From: Bimastos eiseni | Taxonomy: Eukaryota > Annelida > Clitellata > Crassiclitellata > Lumbricidae | Length of the DNA: 64,000 nucleotides | Direction of reading: 5' to 3' | NCBI GenBank assembly: GCA_959347315.1 | Contig: OY365811.1 | Coordinates: 32,787,406-32,851,405 of the forward strand | Translations under genes and position numbers: made by a program | In this document: one piece after another, positions 58,921 through 64,000 of the stretch | Layout: every line of letters starts with the position of its first letter | How positions within the stretch are numbered: the stretch's first letter is position 1 | The notes under the pieces: generated by a model | What the model saw: only the letters and a program-made list of their open reading frames with translations | Told to the model about the DNA's origin: nothing | The model's database searches: none

Positions 58921-59589
58921 CTGTGGCATCGACATGGAGTGCTACCTGTTGTCTTCGAGCTGTCTCCGGCTGCAATGGTCGTGTGATGCTATTCACCAGT
59001 CCGTAGCAAATAGCATGCTCCAGTTGACCGACTGTCGTGCAAACAGCTAGGTTAATTTCAGTTTTTATGAATGTGTTTACTGTAAATCTCATAGATTGGC
59101 TGCTAATAAAATAGTCTGGTCGTTTGGAAGGTGCTTAATTATTACATGCATGTAGCAAAATATCGACCAGCATAATGAAACACAGGGTTTTTATGTCTTG
59201 TCTGCCTGTCTCTTTGCTAAATTTCTCTTCTGCTTGTCTCAATTCGGTTTGCAGCTCTACGTCTATTTTCCCTCTTCTTAGGTCTGCTGAACCTATTTTC
59301 TCTTTTCTTGTGCCCAAAACGTTGTCTTAGGTCTGGCTGCCTCCCTGTCGTGGATGAATGGAACGAGATTTTTACGAAAGCTTTTGTCAACATAGTCCTT
59401 ATAATGCTTTGCGGTTGAAAAAAAATTATTTTGGCATGTTGCAACTCAGTTAAATGATGAAGTTACTGTTTGTTCAATTGCAATCTATCCTACTCTACAT
59501 CTCTTTCTCCCTGTTATCTAGTTCACTCCCTTTCTTAACTATATGCCATTTTGCATTATTCTTTTGTCTTTTAGAACTAGCTGGAACCT

Positions 59590-59705
59590 AGGATGCCTGG
59601 AGAGTGGAGATGTCATGGGACGAGACCGAGATGGAGCTGGCGATTGACAGAAGAGACTAGTGGAGGATGAGTTGCGTTGCTCAATACGAAGACCTACACG
59701 GGAAG
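59590..59705 (+). mobile_element. Possible LINE 3'-end ORF relic
   Basis: Reading EMELAIDRRD, stop, WRMSCVAQYEDLHGKHY resembles the conserved DRxxWR..V..Y.D.HG ending of some LINE ORF2 proteins. Very short, with a stop inside the motif. Tentative. Confidence 0.3.
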
Positions 59706-59779
59706 CACTACAGTACTGAGTTAAGTTTTAGAATTCTAAGCTATGGAATTGATTGGTTTATACTAGAGTTGATGAATAT

Positions 59780-59860
59780 AGGATGCGGTGGTGTAGCAGT
59801 AGACGTTCTCTGTCGTGTTACTGGAAGGTTGCAGGTTCGAATCTACCTCAGGCCACTGCG
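59780..59860 (+). mobile_element. tRNA-like SINE head
   Basis: A-box-like GGTGGTGTAGCAGTAGACG and a strong B-box-like GCAGGTTCGAATCTACC are spaced as in a tRNA. It lies just downstream of the possible LINE tail relic. Confidence 0.55.
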
Positions 59861-60992
59861 TAGTGACACTGGATATGTTAATTGTCCACAATGGTCTGTG
59901 AGGAAGGAAGGTAATGGGAAATCACCTCACTATTGTGAAACGTGAGTGGCATACAGGAAGTCCGGCAGTTTTGTATACGTGGACCTGTCTGACGGCTAAG
60001 GACTCATTATCGTCAGATTGTTTCATTACTTTCTATCTCCGTTCTCAGTTCATTCTGTGTTTTTTAACTGTCCTGCTCTCAGTTTGCTCTAGATTTCTTT
60101 TTCTTTTCTGTTAACTTACTTTGGTCTGTTTCGGTATATATGCGTCAATTTAAAATCCGTGTATCTTCCTTTGGTTAAGTTCTGATAATTAATTCCCTCC
60201 ACAAGTAAACAATTCAACACGAGTAAGTTCCAAATAGATGCACAGACGCAAGAGAATGGCGTACAGTATAAAAATCTGCTGCGAACTCTAATTGTAATCG
60301 TTAACTTGTGAATACTTCTATAGCGCCACTCAAAAGCGCAAGACGCCAGAAAATTCAAGAGAGCTTCAGAGGCGTTGAATGAATATGTTGCATTCAGTCT
60401 GACACGAGAAGATTAAGGTGTTCGAAGAATGATCTGTGTTAACTTCGGATCTGAGGTCAACACAGAACTACCTTCCAACTGCTTGCTTGAGAAAATGTGA
60501 TGGGCCAAATGCGTCACATATTCTCTGTAGGGCCCTGGCTTTGTATAATATTAAGTAACTTACATTTGGGTAGTCCACTCATTACAAGTCTCTCAGGCAG
60601 TTAATTATTTCCCATTCTGATGTAGTACTCGTTAAACTGACCTAGTTGTCTGCGATTAAACGTTATGAGACGCTAAAATCAAAGAGGATAAGCAGAAATA
60701 TCTGCTTCGTATACTCTTAATCTTTCGCTCACTTTAACCGTAGCCTACCTCTCACTCTTAATTAAATACTGCTTCTGCCGCTACCATATTCTTTCAGTTT
60801 AGATCCTAATATCAATCTCCTATTTTTTTATCAACCAAACGGCATTTTTGTTTCAGTACACTAATTTCTTTGTGTATATCCCTAACTAACAATAATAGCT
60901 TCAATCCACTTATCTATCTATCCTTGTATTTGCCTCCCTATCTATCAATCGATCTCTAAAACCACGCATCTACCAAGCCATCTAATCTTTTT

Positions 60993-61218
<226 letters not shown>

Positions 61219-62544
61219 GCAATCTGTCTTTAAATATATGCCTGTTCTATCTATCCACCTATCTAATTTCATTTATCATCTACGTCTGTCTCTCTCTCGC
61301 CTGCAGCTGTTACCCTATCGTTAACCCTGTTTTTCGTACTCAATCTTCAAACTCTGTGTCTCTGTTTCACTCTATCGATATCGTTGTCATGTTTGCTTTC
61401 TTACTCTCTTCCGTTTTATCTCTCTTTCAATTTTACTCTCACAGACTTTGTTGTCGTTCACTCATTCGCAGTCTTTGATTTATAGGTCTATGGTTGTGTA
61501 GTACATGTATGTCATTTCCGAACTTTCTCTGGCTGTTTCTATGCTCAATCATGTCTCTGATTTGCGTCTTTTCGCGATTTGCCCCACGCCAATGTTTGCC
61601 CTGCATTTCAATCCATGAAACAGCAAATAACTCAAATTGAAAATTTCTAAAATTGGCCTATTTGTGGGTGATGCCAAACTTGTGATGACTTTCTACTGCC
61701 TGAGAGTTGAAATGAATGGCCTACGGAGACCTTTGCCAAGACCTCCTCGTGGTGGTCTCTGGGCGTGCAGTTAATCCAACTGATTGACTGCATGGCGAAG
61801 ATTGGCAACAGCTCGTTGCCATTCTCTGTCTGTTTTCAGGATAGTGTGCTGTGCTGTTACTGCTGTACTATCTGATGACCAAGCTAGCTGTTAATTTACA
61901 GATGGTGGCGACAATATCTTATTTTGGTAAGCTTGCTTCTAAGCGTGAACGTTTCGAAACAAAGTTATCCTGGCACTGTAGGCCTAATGACAATACTAGT
62001 AAAGTTACTAATTAATAACCTGTTATGCTGTAGCAATCAATAACTCAAATCTTACAGAGTTCTTAACTATAACAAGCACCAAGCTTTCTATACAATGACG
62101 TCTTAATTTCGTTCATCAACAGTAAATATAGAGGCATGCCTTTTCCTTTAATCATATTTTATTATTTTAGAGTGGTGTGGTGAAAAGTTACTTGTGTAGC
62201 CGATTGATTGTCCACAATAATATAGTACTGGGGGTGAAACTATGCACTCATCCCAGAACCTTGCGAACTGAGACTGGAGAGCGCTGGGGCAATAGTCCCT
62301 GTTGCCTCTGTGGATTCAGTGCCTACAGCTTCTCTTGAGCAAGATTAGACACAGCCGTAAAGGTTACATAATCTCCAGGCTAAACATAGCCTATCACTGC
62401 TTCAATTTTTAGTATATCAGATGTCGTCCCAGTCACACTCTATTCTAGAGTAGATCGACAATATTGATAGGTGACGATATAGGCTTATTATTAGTCGCCT
62501 GCAACTTTGTCTGAACCTTGATTCACGAGTCGTATCCTTTGTAT

Positions 62545-62612
62545 GGAATCTCTCTTATCAATCAATCAATCTCTTATCAATCAATCAATTTATCTATCAA
62601 TCAATCAATTTA
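62545..62612 (+). repeat. (ATCA)n tandem repeat
   Basis: CTCTTATCAATCAATCAAT occurs twice, followed by further ATCAATCA units. Confidence 0.75.
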
Positions 62613-62907
62613 GAAACGGGTCAAATATGAGATCTATTGCGAGCTGCGTTGGACTTAGTTCGTGGTTACAGGGTTACAAGATAAACGATTTTTTGTTTAT
62701 TGATAGATTGATATATATATACATATATATGCTCAGCTTAATATGATTGCAGAGTGCCATCCAGATAGTCTCATTTTCAAATATATAAAATTATATTTAT
62801 ATAAGAATATTCTTACTTATATATATATATATATCACTGTCGATAGTATTAATGAGCCATACAGATATAGGCATTTAATCTGTGGTCGGACCGTAAGGCC
62901 TTCGCTT

Positions 62908-62917
62908 ATATATAAAA
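62908..62917 (+). promoter_or_regulatory. TATA box of the gene starting at 63053
   Basis: TATATATAAAAGG at about 62906-62919. About 30 bases downstream lie CATTCGG and TCACTCAGTCAG, either of which could be an initiator. This gives a 5' UTR of about 100 bases before the ATG at 63053. Confidence 0.55.
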
Positions 62918-63052
62918 GGATTGAGTTGATTTGAACTGTTGCATTCGGTGAGTGATATCACTCAGTCAGTCCGACGATAGCTGTTGCTTCTTGGTTGTCT
63001 CTGTTTATTTGGTAGACTCATCAAGAAGACCTACAACAGAACAGACAGTCAA

Positions 63053-63235
63053 ATGGCGGTAGGTAGACCCAGGTTCTAAAACACTTCTTATGCTTATAGA
63101 GGTACCACAGTTAGTGTTACCTTACATTACTTCGCCTCGGCTTAATAAAGCAAGTCTGCTTGTCAGTCTGCCTGTCTGTCTATCTGTTTGTCTGTCAACT
63201 TAAGATAAGTCAAATAAGTAATAATGATAACAGAG

Positions 63236-63287
<52 letters not shown>

Positions 63288-63875
63288 AGTTCGGTAATTC
63301 GTAGTCAGTCGATCTCTCGAAGCATCGATTATGGTCTGTCTGGATAGCAATTAAGTGGAGTCAGAGCTTTAAACATCCATGCATCTGCCGTCAGCGTTAC
63401 GAGCTGCAGTTGGGGCCAAAATGGGCTCATAGGCCTATGTGATAATTGGCAACATAATTATGAGCTCCATATGTGGGCATGCGATCATGGTAAGTCCCAT
63501 CTGCTCCACAGTCTCCAGTTCTTTTGAAGTCCGCAGCATGGATGGCCTACTGTGCAGAGAAGAATGATAAACACAATTCACTATTGACCTATGACCCGAC
63601 CTAAAAAGGCTTTTATGACCTCGCCAGTGATTGATTAAAAAAAATATGATTCCATTGTGGGCTTATATTATAAGGACCAATAATGTTAATATTCCTTAGT
63701 GGGCTTATGTTTAGTTTTACAGACGCTATTATAGATCGAACAAGCGGACTATTAATCAATCAATTAATTATAATTAGGCCCCCCCCTAACTTGCTGATTT
63801 TTAATCGTTTTACGTTTTAGGATTTAGCACCAAAAGTCGCCGAAGTGCGAACGAAGTTTTTAGCAAAATATAACG
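63053..63875 (+). CDS. Unidentified gene, first two coding exons (runs out of the window)
   Basis: Exon 1 has ATGGCG (63053-63058) directly before the donor GTAGGT. Exon 2 (63821-63875) follows TTACGTTTTAG and ends at a GTAAGT donor, phase 1. Together they read MADLAPKVAEVRTKFLAKYN and then continue beyond the window. The call rests on a strong TATA box upstream, good splice sites and an open frame. No family is recognised from 20 residues, and the start exon with only two codons is unusual but not rare in animals. Confidence 0.5.
63236..63284. repeat. (GA)n microsatellite
   Basis: A nearly pure AG dinucleotide run of about 48 bases in the first intron of the unidentified gene. Confidence 0.95.
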
Positions 63876-64000
63876 GTAAGTATAATCTGCACACTGCACA
63901 ACTATTAAATCCACACAACCGAATCGCTATTATGATCTTAACATTAAGCTATTGTTTACAACAACTGCCTGTCTATGTGTCAGTCTGTATCTGTTTATGT

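Overview
This is metazoan nuclear DNA: AT-rich, with widely spaced genes split by GT-AG introns of about 0.1 to 4 kb, many tRNA-derived SINE-like repeats, microsatellites, minisatellites and decayed retroelement pieces. The gene set (WEE1, holocarboxylase synthetase, MRPL21, a class A bHLH factor, a MAP7-domain protein, NDUFAF2) is animal. Protein divergence and the repeat style suggest a marine invertebrate, possibly an early-branching lineage such as a sponge, but the phylum cannot be fixed from this window. All gene models were built by reading exons by eye and requiring matching intron phase at every junction. Five of them reach a stop codon in one continuous frame.

Layout. 623-2085 (+) carries the last three coding exons of a WEE1 kinase. 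It converges on MRPL21, mitochondrial ribosomal protein bL21m (minus, 3684-9411, 7 exons, 195 aa). MRPL21 lies head to head with a complete holocarboxylase synthetase gene HLCS (+, 10928-21947, 11 coding exons, 874 aa). After about 4 kb of repeats comes a bHLH transcription factor (+, 25824-29015, 3 exons, 492 aa) with a decayed LINE in intron 1 and a polyAla-polyAsp tract near its C-terminus. A MAP7-domain coiled-coil protein follows (+, 33747-43594, 10 coding exons, 920 aa), then NDUFAF2, a complex I assembly factor (+, 47306-52079, 5 exons, 150 aa).

From 52 kb on, the window is mostly accessory DNA: (AT)n, a cluster of three minisatellites (54.6-55.3 kb), a broken protein kinase A regulatory subunit (55926-56660, minus), a 51-bp tandem repeat, a LINE-tail relic, SINE-like sequence and a long tetranucleotide array. 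A TATA-box promoter at 62.9 kb starts a new, unidentified gene whose first two coding exons lie in the window.

The genes do not form one pathway. HLCS (biotinylation of carboxylases), MRPL21 (mitochondrial translation) and NDUFAF2 (complex I assembly) share a mitochondrial theme, but clustering in the operon sense is not implied. The most unusual DNA structures are three elements (4.8-5.2, 14.5-14.7 and 24.7-25.1 kb) whose two inverted arms are each built from tandem copies of a short motif, a different motif in each element.
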